Part shown: positions 11,475-22,306 of the stretch, one piece after another
Position numbering within the stretch: position 1 is the stretch's first letter
Layout: each line of letters opens with the position of its first letter
The notes under the pieces: model-generated
The model's database searches: none
What the model was told of the DNA's origin: nothing
What the model saw: the letters and a program-made list of their open reading frames with translations, nothing else
Made by a program: the position numbers and the translations under genes
Source of the DNA: Pascua guehoae
Lineage: Eukaryota; Basidiomycota; Tremellomycetes; Trichosporonales; Trichosporonaceae
DNA length: 64,000 nt
Assembly: GCA_001600415.1 (NCBI GenBank)
Contig: BCJX01000011.1
Span: forward strand, 612,962 to 676,961
Direction: 5' to 3'

Positions 11475-13601
11475 CTACTTGCGCTCGCGCTTCTCGCGCG
11501 CGGCCTCGATGCGGCGGCGCTTGATGGTCTCGCGCGTGATGGGGGCCGGCTCATGTGTCCCGTCGTTTTCAAACAGCTGCGACGACTGGATGGGCGTGCG
11601 GCGCGACTCCTGGATGTGCTCCGAGAGCAGGCCGGTCCCTGGGCGGACGCGGCGGGCGTTTTCGTGCTCAATCTCCTGGAGGACGCGGGCCTGGGTCTGC
11701 TTCTCCTTCATCTTGGCAAACGAGGTCGTGTGGAAGTCGCGAATGGCCTCATACGTCTCCTTGATGCTGGGGTTGGTGTCGACGAGGGCGTCTTCGGGAG
11801 GGGCCTCGAGCTTGGCCGGGGTGGGGATGCGCAGGATGCGCTTGATGAATGGCTGACGCAGGAGGAAGGCCTGCGTCAGGGTGAACATGTTGGTGGTTGT
11901 CCAGTAGACGAGCACGGCCTGGGGGTTAGCGGAGTGGGGAGGAGGATAGGACGGGAGACATGAGTTGAACGGGGCACGTGGAAAAGCAAGGACAAGACGA
12001 CCGGGTGCAGGAACAGTGCGACGGTAGAGCATGAGTGGGAACGTCGAGGGCAGCTGCCGCAGTACCGTGGTGGAATGGCTCAGAATCCCGACGCGGGAAA
12101 GAGACATGGACAGGTCGTCATTCGGATGACCGCCGATCATCACAACCAAAGACCTGGTTCCACCTCGCTCTACCCCGCTGCTACTTTGATAGACGACTCT
12201 GGAGAGGAACGTCCGACGTCCCGACGTTTCCGACATCCGTACTCACCGCGGGCATCTGGCCGACAATGCCCACGAGGAAGGGCGACATGACCGACATGAC
12301 ATTGCGGACGTGTGCCATGGTGCGTGCGTTACGAGCCGCCGAGGGTCCAGTGCCGTCTGCGCCGACCTTGAAGACGAGGAGCTGGAGGCAGACCGAGGTG
12401 ATTGGGAGGATCCACATTGGGTCAGTGGCAGTGAGGTCGGTGACCCAACCAAAGCCGCCCTCCTTGAGCTGTGGGAATGGGAGGTTTGCAAGTTTGCGGA
12501 GGGCATAAAACATGCTGAGGAAGAAGGGCATCTGGATCAGAGGCATGATCATGGGGCGGAACGGCGAGACGTCGTGGTCCTTGAAGAGCTGATGGAGGTT
12601 CTTCTGCGCGACTGCCATGCCTGGGGCGTCGCCCGCAGTCCTGGCCTCGGTGAGGCGCTTCATGAGGCCCTGCATCTGTGGCGACACGGCGGCGAGGCGC
12701 TGGTTGTGCCGCGCGTTGCGGATCACGAGCGGGACCATGGTCATCCGCAGGGTGAGGGTGAGCGCAATGATGGTGCCCCACCATGGCAAGGCCGACATTT
12801 CGTGCAGCCCCACGAGCGCATCGCGGATCCAGCCTGCGAGGTTGACGAAGCTGTGTTCGAGCCCAATCAGCTCCAGGTCAGACACCTTGACCGCGGCGTG
12901 GATCGCCTCGGGCGAGTTGAGCACCTGCTCGAGTGGCAGCCCCGAGTTGGTCACCAGGTCCTCGAGCGTGGGCGTCATCGCGTTCGCGGGAGGCTGCGGC
13001 AGCAGCGAAGTCGGATCGCTGTGGAACTGGTGGTCGGGCGCCGTAGACGTCAGGTGCTGCGCGGCCGGCAGGGCGTGCTCGGCCGGCACCGCTGGAATGT
13101 CCGACGACGGCAGAGGCGTCGACAGGTTGCCCGCAGAGTCAAACGAACCCGCAGGTGGTGGCGCAGACGCCGACGCCGACGCCGACGCCACGGCCTCGGA
13201 GGGAGCAGACGGCGCAGCCGACGCTGCCTCTGCAATAGTCGTCGGCTTTGTTGGCGACCACGAAAAGTGGCGCGTCGCAACCATCGACATGGTCAAGGGG
13301 ACCGCACGCGCGACCGCGGGACGCTTGCCGAGCGCAACGGCCGATGGCTGATGTCAGCTGTGTGTCCTCTGAACGTCCTAAACGCGCTCGAAACGTCTGT
13401 ATAGCACGCATAGTCCGCCTCTGCAGCTCGAGTTGCTCGCCGGCGACTCACCCTCGCGGCCATGGACAGGTGGCGCGCCGACATGGACCCGATGGGCGCC
13501 AGCCTGCAAGTCAGCGTTGCAGAGCAGGTGTGCCAGCAGTGCAAGCTCGATGCTTACCTGCTCTGGGCAATTGCCCGTACGTGGATTGTCCGTGTGAGCA
13601 T
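11475..13601 (-). CDS. OXA1: mitochondrial inner-membrane insertase Oxa1
   Basis: Four exons: 13601-13558, 13503-13452, 13347-12247 and 11918-11475; 546 aa. The product inserts mitochondrially and nuclear-encoded proteins into the inner membrane from the matrix side. Seen: an arginine-rich, acid-poor N-terminus built by two tiny exons (MLTRTIHVRAIAQSR then LAPIGSMSARHLSMAAR), typical of a matrix-targeting presequence. An Ala/Ser-rich stretch follows, then the YidC/Oxa1 core with the first helix ALPWWGTIIALTLTLRM, the conserved MPLIQMPFFLSMFYALRK and GVRWVTDL-like GFGWVTDLTATDP regions, and a C-terminal basic tail (ETIKRRRIEAAREKRERK) as expected for ribosome binding. All three junctions keep frame. 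The first two introns are 54 and 104 nt and the last is 328 nt. It is divergent from NDUFS7 over 433 bp. Confidence 0.93.
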
Positions 13602-14034
13602 GGTGGTGTGCAGAGCCGAGACCGAGCCGCGGTGGTTGCTACCAAAGGTGGTCTAGAGGCTGTTTGTGGGCTGTATTTTGCTCGTCCTCGACTGGTTTTC
13701 AGAAATCTCGCAGACTCGGCGCTCGGCTCGGCTCGGGCAACGGTGGGGGGAAGGGGAACGGGGCAGTAGTAGTGGGTATCAAAGTGGAGATTATAGGCGG
13801 GGGCTAAATCTGCCACAGGCCGGCGTTATAGCCACATGGCAAGTCTGCCACCCAGGAGCGGGGCGACGAGTGTATTCATCTCGCCACTGATTGGCGCAGG
13901 GCGGTTAGGAGCACCAGACAGAGTCAACCCTCGATGGGCCTCGAAGCTCGACGACGACCACCGACGACCAGTGACACCTACCTACCTAGCTCCATCTCCA
14001 AGACTCGGCCTCTCGCATCACGACCCCAACCGCC
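13602..14034. promoter_or_regulatory. shared divergent promoter, OXA1 / NDUFS7
   Basis: A 433-bp interval between two start codons on opposite strands. Both genes encode mitochondrial inner-membrane proteins, so a shared bidirectional promoter is plausible. I see no certain core element. Confidence 0.5.
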
Positions 14035-15545
14035 ATGTCCATGCTCACCACTGGCCTCAGGACCGGTACGTCCATCTGCATACATACATGCACCACCCAA
14101 TACTGACAGCAGGCGCCCGCGCGTCGTCGTCCCTCCGGCCGCTCGCTTTCGGTGAGTCGAGTGTTGCGGGTCGCAAGTCGAATGTGGGCGCGAGGGTGGG
14201 CACGGGGATAGCTGTCGACGAATGTGAGGAGGGATGGGGGCGGGATAGGCCTGGGTGTGCGACGGGTCGGGGGGCCAAGAGAGGAGGGATCGGAGCAGTC
14301 AAGGCCGAGAGCGGATACGTCGGCGACAGCATCAGTGGACATTGCTGTGGACACCAACTGCAACAACTGTGGAAACGCACCACTCGAGATCACACGCCTT
14401 CAACGACAACAACGACCACGACCCACCAACCCCTAGGACTGCATTGCTGACCCCAGCCGCTCGCCGGATCCACACTACTTCCCCCATTCGCGACGAGGCC
14501 GATGTTGTCCCTATCACGGCGCTCGCACAGCGCGGTAGCAACCAGCAGAGCCTCGAGACGCCCCGTAACGGAGCCGGTGAGTCACGACGTGGTTACGGGA
14601 TGGTGTCGCCGCATACGTTGTTGCCATGAGCAGCTGAAGTGGGGTGCTGGCAGCTGAGCGGACGCTGTCATCAACTCCCTACACCTCGATCAACAACCGC
14701 ACAACGCCATTCAACACTGCGCCAAGGCGTCATCCGACCCGTCCCACATGAACTCGCACTAACAAGCAGAGTACGTCCTCTCGACGCTCGACAAGGTCGT
14801 CAACTGGGCGCGCCAGGGCTCGATGTGGCCCATGACCTTCGGTCTGGCGTGCTGCGCCGTCGAAATGATGCACATGGCCGCGGCGCGTTACGACCAGGAC
14901 CGTCTCGGTGTCGTGTTCCGTGCGTCGCCGCGTCAGTCGGATATCATGATTGTGGCCGGCACCCTCACGAACAAGATGGCGCCCGCGCTCCGCAAGGTCT
15001 ACGACCAGATGCCCGAGCCCCGCTGGGTCATTTCCATGGGCTCGTGCGCAAACGGCGGAGGGTACTACCACTACTCGTACTCGGTCGTCCGCGGGTGCGA
15101 CCGTATCGTCCCCGTCGACATTTATGTTCCTGGGTGGTGAGTCGATAGGAGGCATGCCGCAGGCGTGCCGTGCCGGCGCCAGGCAGGACGTTGGTGGCGA
15201 GTGGCGACGGGCAGCCCGTGGAGCGCCAGTGTGCACCTGGCGCTGCAACTGTTCGCCTTGGAGAGCATGAGACGGTCTACGTCAGCCACATGGCGGCGGC
15301 ACGCACCACTGTCGATGGCGTCCGATCATCCGAGGTGGTTTGTCACAACACCCTATCTCGTGTGTCATGCTCTCATCAACATTCCCCAAACGTCGCCTGC
15401 CCGACGCCTGTTCCCCCAAACACACACACCCCACACACCGCTAACCCCAAGCCCACCAACCGCCGAGGCGCTCCTCTACGGCATGCTCCAGCTCCAGCGC
15501 AAGATGCGCCGCAGCCGGACCGGCGTGCGCTGGTACAGGAAGTAG
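14035..15545 (+). CDS. NDUFS7: NADH:ubiquinone oxidoreductase 20-kDa subunit (NDUFS7/PSST)
   Basis: Five exons: 14035-14065, 14113-14151, 14457-14576, 14770-15136 and 15452-15545; 216 aa. This is the complex I subunit that holds iron-sulfur cluster N2, the last carrier before ubiquinone, in the peripheral arm of the mitochondrial inner membrane. Seen: a presequence rich in Arg/Ser (exons 1-3, including [10 protein letters not shown]); the core from [21 protein letters not shown]; and the four cluster ligands as C91-C92 ([12 protein letters not shown]), C156 (MGSCANGG) and C186 ([14 protein letters not shown]), ending [12 protein letters not shown]. The codon for C186 is split by the last intron (315 nt). 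The presequence is spread over three small exons. Presence of the gene implies a rotenone-sensitive-type complex I in this organism (family knowledge). Confidence 0.96.
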
Positions 15546-15658
15546 ACGGCGACAGCGGACCGGACAGCGGACGCGCGTGATGCAGATGCAGTATGGCTTG
15601 GACTCGGGCTGAAAGAGTGGAAGAGGGAGTTGGTGTGGAGTGAAGTGAGCTGAGTGGG

Positions 15659-15742
15659 AGTGCGGGCCAGGAGGAGCGAGTGTGTGAGCGAGGGCGGGGG
15701 AGTGCGGGCCAGGAGGAGCGAGTGTGTGAGCGAGGGCGGGGG
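15659..15742. repeat. perfect 42-nt tandem duplication
   Basis: Copies 15659-15700 and 15701-15742 are identical and directly adjacent, pointing to a recent slippage or unequal exchange event. Confidence 0.92.
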
Positions 15743-16233
15743 AGTGCTCGCAGCGTGAGCAGCGTGGAGCCTGCTGCCGATGAGCTCCCACCCGCAACGT
15801 CGTTGCGAGGCGATTGACGGTGTGGGAAGTACCGTGACGTGAGGAGCTGGGTGGGTTGGTGGCTGTGTGCATGTGTGGCCCGGTATGAGTACCGTGAAGT
15901 GAATGAGGGCGCGAGTGACGAGGGAAAGAGTGACCGAGGAGTGAGCCGGAGGGCAAATGAATGAGATACGGGCTCGGCCATGCCATGGAGGCACGACGAC
16001 ACGATCATCGAGCGAAGAGATACGGGAGGACAAAGGCTATGCTACCACGCAGGGTCATGCCGAGTCATGCCGAGTCATGCAGAGCCATGCAGAGTCATGC
16101 AAGGGGTATGCCGTCTGAAAGGGCCAAGGGCGAGAGCCGTCTGTCAAGAGAGGGGCCCACAGGAGTCTGCGAGGGAGACTGCAGTGGAAGAGTCGCAGGT
16201 GCCGCAGGTAGCTTCGAAGGCAGATACTGGAGA

Positions 16234-16333
16234 GTACTCGACAATACTCGACAATACTCGACAATACTCGACAATACTCGACAATACTCGACAATACTCG
16301 ACAATACTCGACAATACTCGACAATACTCGACA
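16234..16333. repeat. 10-nt minisatellite (TACTCGACAA)n
   Basis: Ten near-perfect direct copies of a 10-nt unit. Because the period is not a multiple of three, it stays open in several frames and creates spurious open frames on both strands. Confidence 0.93.
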
Positions 16334-16751
16334 ACATCGCCCCTGTGGAAGGTCTGCGTCTGGTTTTGTTTACAGCGAGGTGTGGCGAACTGTCAGATCT
16401 GCATGTGCTTCGTTCAGTGGCCTACTACGCCAGTGCGGAGGCATGCAATGGCCTCCCACTCAACTGGGCATATCCCAAGCCGCCCTTTTACTCAACCGCG
16501 CATATCCCAAGCCGCCCTTGACATCTTGCTGCTCGCTGTTCGCACACCCCCACTCGAAAAGACACATGGAATACACACCCCTCCCACACTAGACAACCAC
16601 TGCCCAGCCTGTCCGTTCCAGCCCCACCCAGCCGCGCCGAGCATATACATTCCCTTCATCCCTCAACTATGTACCAGTTCTCCCTCCATTCACCCCTCGT
16701 CCATTATCCACTCTCCCCACTGTCCCCAATGTAGACCTCCCGCCACCTGCC

Positions 16752-18257
16752 TTAGACGCGGTTCATCTGCTTGCCCGCCTTGACCAGGATGGTAAACCAC
16801 ACGACTGTCATTAGTACCCGGACTTGAATTGTGCTGCTTGAGGAGGACGTACAGTTTGACGCCCACCAGACGGCCGAGCGGGCGTAGGACTGGCGCTGGG
16901 TCGTGCCGCTGACGTACAGGCGGACTGGGGTTAGCCTGGAGTTGGGAAGGGTGTGGTGGGCAATGGTGCGGAAGGGTGCTGTGGGAGGCAAGGTGCTGTG
17001 GAGGGCAATGGTGCTTGGAAGGCAGGAGTGCTGTGGAAGGCAAGTGTGCTTGGATGGGGGGGGGGGGGGGGGCTGTGATGAGATAGATGTTATGTCCAGT
17101 CTGCCCTCGGCGAGTAAGTGCTGCCGGCGCACACAGACCAAGAATGAAGGCCTGTCACCGACAGGGCGGTATTGCCATGTTGACGACTCTGGAACCGCTC
17201 GAGAACGTTCCGAGCCTGGATGGACAGAGGCCATGCGTTCGGAACCCCTACAACCGCAATGTCCACAGAGTGTGAGTGTGCACCGCGCAGCCCCAATCAT
17301 CCAGAGTCAGAGTCACCATTCCTAGTCCTCCACTGCGGGGACTGGTGAGCGGACAACCCCCCCAATCCCTCCCCTCCCCCACGCCCCACCCCCCCTGGCC
17401 TCCGTTCTTTTGCACAAACCCGACATTCCCGTGCCATGCTGCACTGCACCGTACACGCTCCCCAGCCCACACTCACCAAACAGGAACCGCAGCGCAATGT
17501 ACCCGAGCACGGCCGCATTGAGAAACTTTGCACTCAGCCCCGCGGCGTTGCCCGCGACCTGGCGTCAGTGGTCCATTCGGTTATCCTCATCGTGCCCGTC
17601 CACTCGCGCTTGGATGCCCAATGTGGGGAAGAGGGCATCGGCATCCGATATCGCCTCTGAGCGTGTGGGGGCCATCGAGGAGATGTCCAATGTCAGATAC
17701 ACACCGGGCACCCTATCTCTGGCCCACATACTACCCCCAGGCCCCCGCCCCCGCCCATGCCGCCCACCCACACCCACACCCACACCCCCTCACCCCCATT
17801 CCCCCCACCACCCCAAACATAATACACACCCCCACACCCACAACACTCACAACAGCACCCACAAACACCCCCAACCCCTCATAACAATTCTCATGCGCCG
17901 CCTGCCTCCGCTTCAACCGCCCCAGCAGCCCTTTACTAATCTTGGGATCCGCCTCGAGGCGCGCCCACACGTCGCGCGGGTTGGCATTGTCGCCGTACCC
18001 GAGCTTGAAGAGGGCGCCGCGGGGCGAGGCACTGATGGTCTGCAGCCACGCGCCGATGAGGAGTGGGAGGGAGGCGTTGTAGGCTGTGTTGGAGAAGAGG
18101 GGGCTGGCGTGTTAGTTTGGGGCCGCGGGGGNNNNNNNNNNNNNNNNNNNNNNNNNNNNNNNNNNNNNNNNNNNNNNNNNNNNGCGGGGGGGGGAGGGGA
18201 AGGGAGGAGATGGGGGCGGGGATGGGGGTCGAGTTCGAGGCCGACCTACACGACCAT
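16752..18257 (-). CDS. MAPEG-family membrane protein
   Basis: Five exons: 18257-18250, 18103-17851, 17558-17477, 16924-16853 and 16804-16752; 155 aa, the usual size for MAPEG (membrane-associated eicosanoid/glutathione metabolism) proteins. Seen: a short N-terminus leading into helix 1 (YNASLPLLIGAW); the family hallmark RRQAAHENCYEGLGVFVGAV, equivalent to the R-x-x-A-H-x-N-x-x-E motif; a third helix (FLNAAVLGYIALRFLFV); and a final helix (ARSAVWWASNFVWFTILV). Members are trimeric integral membrane glutathione S-transferases or peroxidases, or related proteins of unknown activity. The first exon supplies only MVV minus one base (8 nt), so the start is the least certain point. Intron 1 contains a 52-N assembly gap, and intron 3 (552 nt) is long for this genome. 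Confidence 0.82.
17056..17072. repeat. 17-base G run
   Basis: A poly-G homopolymer inside the third intron of the MAPEG gene (C-run on the coding strand). Its length may be unreliable in the assembly. Confidence 0.85.
18132..18183. other. assembly gap (52 N)
   Basis: A run of unresolved bases flanked on both sides by G-rich sequence (GCGGGGG and GCGGGGGGGGG). It falls within the predicted first intron of the MAPEG gene, so the true length and content are unknown. Confidence 1.
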
Positions 18258-19918
18258 GCTGAAGCTGCACTGCGGGGTTGAGCAACCGAGACGTATCCCA
18301 GACCTAGCTCTGTTTATATGTCACGGTGGACCGGGTACTACTCGTACTCGTCGCCGGACAAGCCACGCCCGTAGCCGTCTAGCCGCGTCTACATTGATGG
18401 GGCACACCAGGCGCAACAGGCGCAACAACAAGCGCAAACAAGCGCAGAAACAAGGTCAAAAGTGGCCAAAGTGGCATGGTCCCAAGGAATTCGGTATTCA
18501 CCCCGCACACGTCATGCTACCCCGCACCATGCCCGCCGGCCAGCCGCCAGCCGCCCAGCCGTGCAGTGGTTCACGTCGCGGTTTATCTCGACCGTGCCGA
18601 GTTCGGCGAGTGGTGACCGTGTATCCCAAGTTGCGGTGTGGCGAGAAACGTTGGCGTGAGGTTGAGCCAGCTTGGTGGTTCGCTCGTGCCGTGGCAGGTG
18701 GCAGGACCGAGTTGTGACGCAGACCAGACGTTTGATAGCAGTACAGCTAGCTGGCATGCAGCGGGACATGGGCCAGAGAAGTAATGTACAAAGCACTGCG
18801 AAGCAAGCAAGAGGCAGAGGGTAACGATGGGCAGGTGACAATGGACATCTAAGGCGCACCACTGTGTACTGGATGGTGATACCCACGATCGCACGCAGTC
18901 TTAAGCGGTGGGCACACTGGGCACACTGGGCACACTGGGCACACTGGGCACACTGGGCACACTGGGCACACTGGGCACACTGGGCACACTGGGCACACTG
19001 GCGGGCACACTGGACACACCGGCGGGCACACTGGCGCATCCGAGCGCACCGGGCCAGTCCAGAGTCGGCCCGATGCACACGAGTTGGCGCTTGCTCCACC
19101 CCCCCCCATCCGCTGGGTTCCGCTGGGTGGGGTGGGTTTGACGCGATGGCGTGCGTTGCTCTTGGGCGTCATTGTCTCCCATCCTGAGCATGCGGCTGTA
19201 ATTGCGACTGAGGCGGCGGCGACGGCGGTGACGGCCACTCGCACGGCCACAGCGACGGCACCGGCGACGGCCACTCGCACGGCCACGGCGACGGTGACAA
19301 CGACAGCGACTACGAATACGACACCGACGGCGACATGCCAACTTGACAACTTAACCCACGCCCCTACGACCTGCCCACTTTGCGGGGGAAGCATAGCCCG
19401 TTGGACATGCACGCGATGGGCACTTGACGCACGACCTGACCTCTGCATCTCTACTCTCCGGCTCCAGCCAGGGGGCTGTGGTCAGCCGTCCGGGTCTTGT
19501 AAGGCCAAGGACCACTTCGCAGCCGTCACACGTCGACCTGAAGCTGTCCGTGGACCATGACCGGGTCGCGTTGGAGGCATAGCCCCAGGACGTCCGACGG
19601 CAGTCATTGACCGTGACAAGAGTGCTGTCGCTCCCCGTGAGGTTTAGGTCGTTGTGCTGGGTCTGACGCGTTTCCGGGGCAGCCGCATGCGCGAGCCATG
19701 TTCGTACTGGGGGACGTTCCGGCCAGTCCGGCGTATTTCTGTTGGCCTCATGGTCCTTCCGTGATACGACTGCAGCACCCGTCGAATAGTGTCCGGCTGA
19801 TACACTAAGGATTATGTTTGAACACGCCAGCGTCACATAAACACGGGGTCAGTCCCAGCCCCGTGTCAGTCGCCATCGAGATCTATATGTCCATATCCAC
19901 AGGTACAACACTGCTCCG
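18258..19918. other. intergenic between MAPEG and VTI1 genes
   Basis: No supported gene. It contains a 9-nt tandem array (18909-19003) and a GC-rich imperfect repeat block (about 19200-19335; units like GGCGACGGCCACTCGCACGGCCAC). The remaining open frames are shadows of these arrays. Confidence 0.55.
18909..19003. repeat. 9-nt tandem repeat (GGGCACACT)n
   Basis: About ten head-to-tail copies of GGGCACACT, followed by degenerate GCGGGCACACT variants to about 19035. The period is divisible by three, so it gives GTL/WAH/VCP tripeptide open frames that are artefacts. Confidence 0.93.
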
Positions 19919-21563
19919 TCACGAGAGCTTGGACCACAGCACGAGGATGATGAGGAGCACGAGGACGGCAATGATGGCGCCCGTGACGACCTTTTGCTGG
20001 TACATCCTGGATGTTAGCTGCGGTAGGCGTGGGAGCGGGGGGGTGGGCCGGGAAGAGTGATCGCTGCGGGAGGAGATTCGGCTTAGGGGAGGAGGGGGAG
20101 GGGTGAACTGGGGTAGGGGGAGAACTGGTACAGGGGTAACAGAGGCAGGGGGAGAACTAGTACTGGGCGGCAAAGGCTCGACCATATGTCTCCTCTTCAC
20201 CTTGACGTTGGATCTGGCCTCACTTCGCCCTGTGCCTCGCAGGTTTCATCTCGTCCATCCTCTACCTGCCCGCCACTCTCTTGCCACCCATTATCCTGCT
20301 AGCAAACTCGTCCTCTCACCAAACCCGGCATCGAAAGACAATACACCTCCGCGCTGCACTCCCATGCTAGAGACCCACACTCGACCCCCATACTCAACCC
20401 CCACTCGAGCCCCACATTCGCCCCCAAACTCGACCCCCACACCTGACCCCCGACACATCCACACTAGACCCACTTGTAAATCATCTTCTTGAGCGTCCCC
20501 GCCGCACGGTCAATGCTCGAGTCCGCGCCAATGAGCGTGTCGCGCGTGTGCTCGATACGCTCCCGCTGTTCTCGGAGATTGCGGACAATGCCCGCACCAA
20601 CGTCTTCCGTCTCGAGCGCGATGCGGTGCGCATTGTCGAGCCGCCGCGATGAGTCGTTGAGCGTCTCTGTCCCGGCCAACAGGCGGGTGCGCGTCGAAAA
20701 CGCAGTGTTGTCGTCGTCGCCGTACGGGTCGTCCGTGGGGTAGCCGCCGGGGCCGGAGAGGAGCTCGGAGCGTTGGGTCTCGGCGCGGACCTCGCGCTGG
20801 GGGTTAGCGGGAGACGGGGATGGACAGGGGATGGGGTTTTGGGTATGTTTGGTGTAAGATCTGGGCTGCAATGCTTGCTACCAGGAAGAGACGCCGTGCA
20901 GCACTATTCCAACCAGCGCAACATCGAGCAGCACTATGTCCGCGCTGCAGAGTGTATCACAGCCCACCCCATAGCTGTGCTGCAACCGACGCGCACACAA
21001 CAATGCCACACTCTGCCCGCACTCACCACCAGCTTCTTGACCTTTGCGACCTCGCTCGACGACGTGGCCAGGCGCTCCTGGAACGTCTTACGGATCGACA
21101 CTGGCATGGATGGAATCTCAACGTCCATTTGCGCAATCTGTATCGTGAGCGTCGCGTTCCATTACATCGCTGGAGAATGGTGGCCGTCGCCTCTGGCCTT
21201 GGGCGCGACTCACAATCTCCTCGGCCTCGTCGAGCTCATCCGAAACCGTCTTCAGGAGCGCCTTGCGCGGCTCTGAGCGTCAGCACATGTTACCAGGACG
21301 GATTGTCGCGTCCACTCCCATACAACAGCTGCGCAGCGCCCAGTGGCTGCGCACCGTCGCCAAACACCGCAACGTTAATCGCATCACTGCCCAGCCTCGC
21401 TCAACGCACCTCCCTGAAGCTGCTTGACGTCGCCCTCGAGCTTGCTACGGAGGCTCGCGAGGAGCTGCTTGAGGTCCTCGTCATAGTTTTCAAACAGGGC
21501 GCTGTGCATGTCAGCGGTGTGCGGGGTCGACGAGAGGGCGGCGCACGTTGGTGAGTTGTCCAT
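19919..21563 (-). CDS. VTI1: Qb-SNARE Vti1
   Basis: Six exons: 21563-21547, 21501-21410, 21272-21214, 21137-21027, 20796-20474 and 20006-19919; 229 aa. Vti1 is a tail-anchored Qb-SNARE that acts in several fusion steps at Golgi, endosome and vacuole. Seen: start MDNSPTALFENYDEDL after removing a 45-nt first intron; the N-terminal three-helix domain (LASLRSKLEGDVKQLQ, ELDEAEEIIAQMDVEI, RKTFQERLATSSSEVAK); the SNARE heptad region ending in TRDTLIGADSSIDRAAGTLKKM; and a single C-terminal helix (VVTGAIIAVLVLLIILVLW) with a four-residue lumenal end (SKLS). The TM exon is separated by a 467-nt intron. The first exon is only 17 nt. It is divergent from MO25 across 743 bp. Confidence 0.93.
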
Positions 21564-22306
21564 GGTGGCAAGGGGAGAGCGGAGACGTGTGTGCCGAAGC
21601 GAGCAGGAGGGGCGCTAAGCCAGAGCAGAGATGCGGGTGGTAATGAGATGGAAGAGGTTTAAGTGACAGAAGAGGAGGGAGGATGGACAATTGCAGATCT
21701 GTTCGGGGGGGGTTTAACGAGTTGGAGACTAGGTGACATGACAGCATGCGCTATGTAGCTAGTGGGGTGTGTGTGTCTCGCATGCGTTTGGTGGTGGCGG
21801 TGGCGGGTGGCAACGACGTGCCGCGGAAGCAAAATGAATTGGACCAGCTGCTGCGACGATCATACGAGATGGGTTGGCATGGGATGGGATGGGATGGGAT
21901 GCGTGCCTGCTTCGTCGTCAACAAGCAACCACCACCACCACCACCACCACCACCACCAACCCCATCTCAACACCAACTCCCCTTCCAGCTTTCCAAGTAC
22001 CCTTTTACATTAAAAATCATCTACATCCTCACACCACGCATCGCGCCCATCACACACCCCACACTACAGTCTCTTGCATCGCATCGCACGCCAGGCCAGG
22101 CCCCGGTGTCCTCGCCCGTCTAGCGCAAACACCAAACACAACAACCCCTTCTGGCATCGACATCTCTTCCGCGCATCGGATCATCTCGCTACCTCCGACC
22201 CTCTTCTCTTCTTCTCGACCACCCCCGACTTGACTCTTCACTCCACTCTTCCTCTCGCTCTACATTTCCTGCGTAGACCGCATACGCATACATCCCTCCC
22301 TCGGCC
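21564..22306. promoter_or_regulatory. divergent promoter region, VTI1 / MO25
   Basis: A 743-bp interval between opposite start codons. It carries short simple repeats: (TGGGA)n near 21878-21900 and (CCA)n at 21929-21957. A CT-rich tract leads into the MO25 start (22190-22300), as is usual for fungal core promoters. Confidence 0.5.
21929..21957. repeat. (CCA)n trinucleotide repeat
   Basis: About ten CCA units in the promoter interval between VTI1 and MO25, noncoding in the chosen models. Confidence 0.85.

Larger units (their letters stand above)
15546..16751. other. intergenic between convergent NDUFS7 and MAPEG genes
   Basis: No gene seen. It contains a perfect 42-nt tandem duplication (15659-15742), CATGCCGAGT-type short repeats (16055-16105), a 10-nt minisatellite (16234-16333) and a repeated 19-nt element around 16470-16520 (CATATCCCAAGCCGCCCTT twice). 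Confidence 0.6.

Noticed and set aside
16234..16333. CRISPR-like array
   Set aside because: Direct 10-nt repeats without spacers, in a eukaryotic genome; it is a minisatellite.
18864..19187. Open frames encoding WAH/GTL/VCP tripeptide repeats
   Set aside because: Direct translation of the 9-nt array on both strands; no flanking coding signal.
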